Part shown: one piece after another, positions 63,458 to 64,000 of the stretch
How positions within the stretch are numbered: position 1 is the first letter of the stretch
How the letters are laid out: each line of letters starts with the position of its first letter
DNA from: Flaccisagitta enflata
Taxonomy: Eukaryota; Chaetognatha; Sagittoidea; Aphragmophora
Length of the DNA: 64,000 nucleotides
Assembly (NCBI GenBank): GCA_965153355.1
Contig: OZ231127.1
Location: forward strand, 23,312,001-23,376,000
Reading direction: 5' to 3'
Position numbers and translations under genes: made by a program
The notes under the pieces: generated by a model
What the model was told of the DNA's origin: nothing
The model's database searches: none
Seen by the model: the letters and a program-made list of their open reading frames with translations, nothing else

Positions 63458-63598
63458 ACAAGGCCGGATACACAGCGAGACAGTCGCGGACGGTTGTGCA
63501 GGGGCCGTAATGCAAAAACCGCTCAAAATTCAAAAAAGTTCGTAACATACCGACCTACCGACCGACACGGCTAGGTGTAGAGTCGCGTGTCCGCGACT
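63458..63598 (-). mobile_element. Tag-hairpin family copy, AGTCGCGGAC tag
   Basis: It has AACAAGGCCGGATACACAGC, the far tag AGTCGCGGACGGTTGTGC, a GACC tract and the hairpin AGTCGCGTGTCCGCGACT followed by AAAAA. Confidence 0.92.
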
Positions 63599-63675
63599 AA
63601 AAATCAGCTCTTTCTTAGCTGTGAATATCATCCCAGCCCAAAAAAAGCTCAACTTTCTAAAATTGCCCTAAATCA

Positions 63676-63825
63676 AACAAGGTCGGAAACACGGCAATAC
63701 AGTCGCGGACGATTGGGCAGGAGCAGTATTGCAAAAACCGCTCGGAATTAAAAAGTGTGACCGACTTTCCGACCGACTTTCCGACCAACCGACACGGCAA
63801 GTTCTAGAGTCGCGTGTCCGCGACT
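63676..63825 (-). mobile_element. Tag-hairpin family copy, AGTCGCGGAC tag
   Basis: It has AACAAGGTCGGAAACACGGC, the far tag AGTCGCGGACGATTGGGC, a CCGACTTTCCGACC tract and the end hairpin AGTCGCGTGTCCGCGACT. It lies 78 bases from the previous copy in the same orientation. Confidence 0.92.
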
Positions 63826-64000
63826 AAGAAAGAAAACTTTATTTTTCAACTACCTTTCCAATGATGAAGCTTAAAGCGACTGTCCATCGTTTGACCGGTG
63901 AATAGACTATAATAATGTAAGTTTTATCTGATTTCGTGCTTAGGGAGCCGATGGGTGCCCCGTTCCACACTGACGAGGTTGCACGTAAAACAAGAGAATC

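Overview
This is a nuclear genome window from an animal, most likely an invertebrate bilaterian. The evidence is GT-AG introns, an ARID5-family chromatin gene, a KASH-domain nuclear-envelope gene, a Penelope-like retroelement and degenerate TTAGGG-type repeats. I cannot name the lineage from sequence alone. Two protein-coding genes are supported, both on the + strand, and no rRNA, tRNA or CRISPR array was seen. Most of the window is microsatellites, minisatellites, foldback elements and non-autonomous transposons.

Region by region: 1-14640 is gene-free, made of simple repeats and dispersed elements; upstream ARID5 exons may lie here or outside the window. 14641-24754 carries the ARID5B-like gene: an exon matching the end of the N-terminal conserved region, then six exons with the conserved TYR/CYS-rich block, the GRPRK basic motif, the ARID DNA-binding domain and a long Ser/Ala-rich tail with two PxDLS-like motifs. 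All exon phases join without a break. 24755-31767 is intergenic. 31768-35445 is an apparently intronless 1225-codon gene for a nesprin-like outer-nuclear-membrane protein ending in a KASH peptide (final residues PPPH). 35446-64000 has no cellular gene. It holds a dense nest of mobile elements: hAT-like and TA-target MITEs, several foldback elements of 0.6-3 kb, a truncated Penelope-like element with RT and GIY-YIG remnants, and giant minisatellites at about 44.0-45.5 kb and 51.9-53.6 kb.

The most striking signal is a dispersed family with about 25 copies or fragments, which I call the tag-hairpin family. One end is a palindrome preceded by T-rich sequence (for example AGTCGCGTGCACGCGACT), followed by a GGTC/CCGT tract. 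The other end carries the reverse complement of the same tag, followed by a conserved GTATCCGGCCTTGTT-like terminus. Several subfamilies use different tags, and within a copy both ends change together. This looks like a co-evolving terminal recognition signal, possibly of a Helentron/HINE-like or bivalve pearl-like non-autonomous element (inference). Two copies contain minisatellite arrays of 1.5-1.7 kb, so the family may seed satellites.

The two genes have separate nuclear roles: chromatin regulation for ARID5 and nucleus-cytoskeleton linkage for the KASH protein. Nothing indicates that they are functionally coupled.
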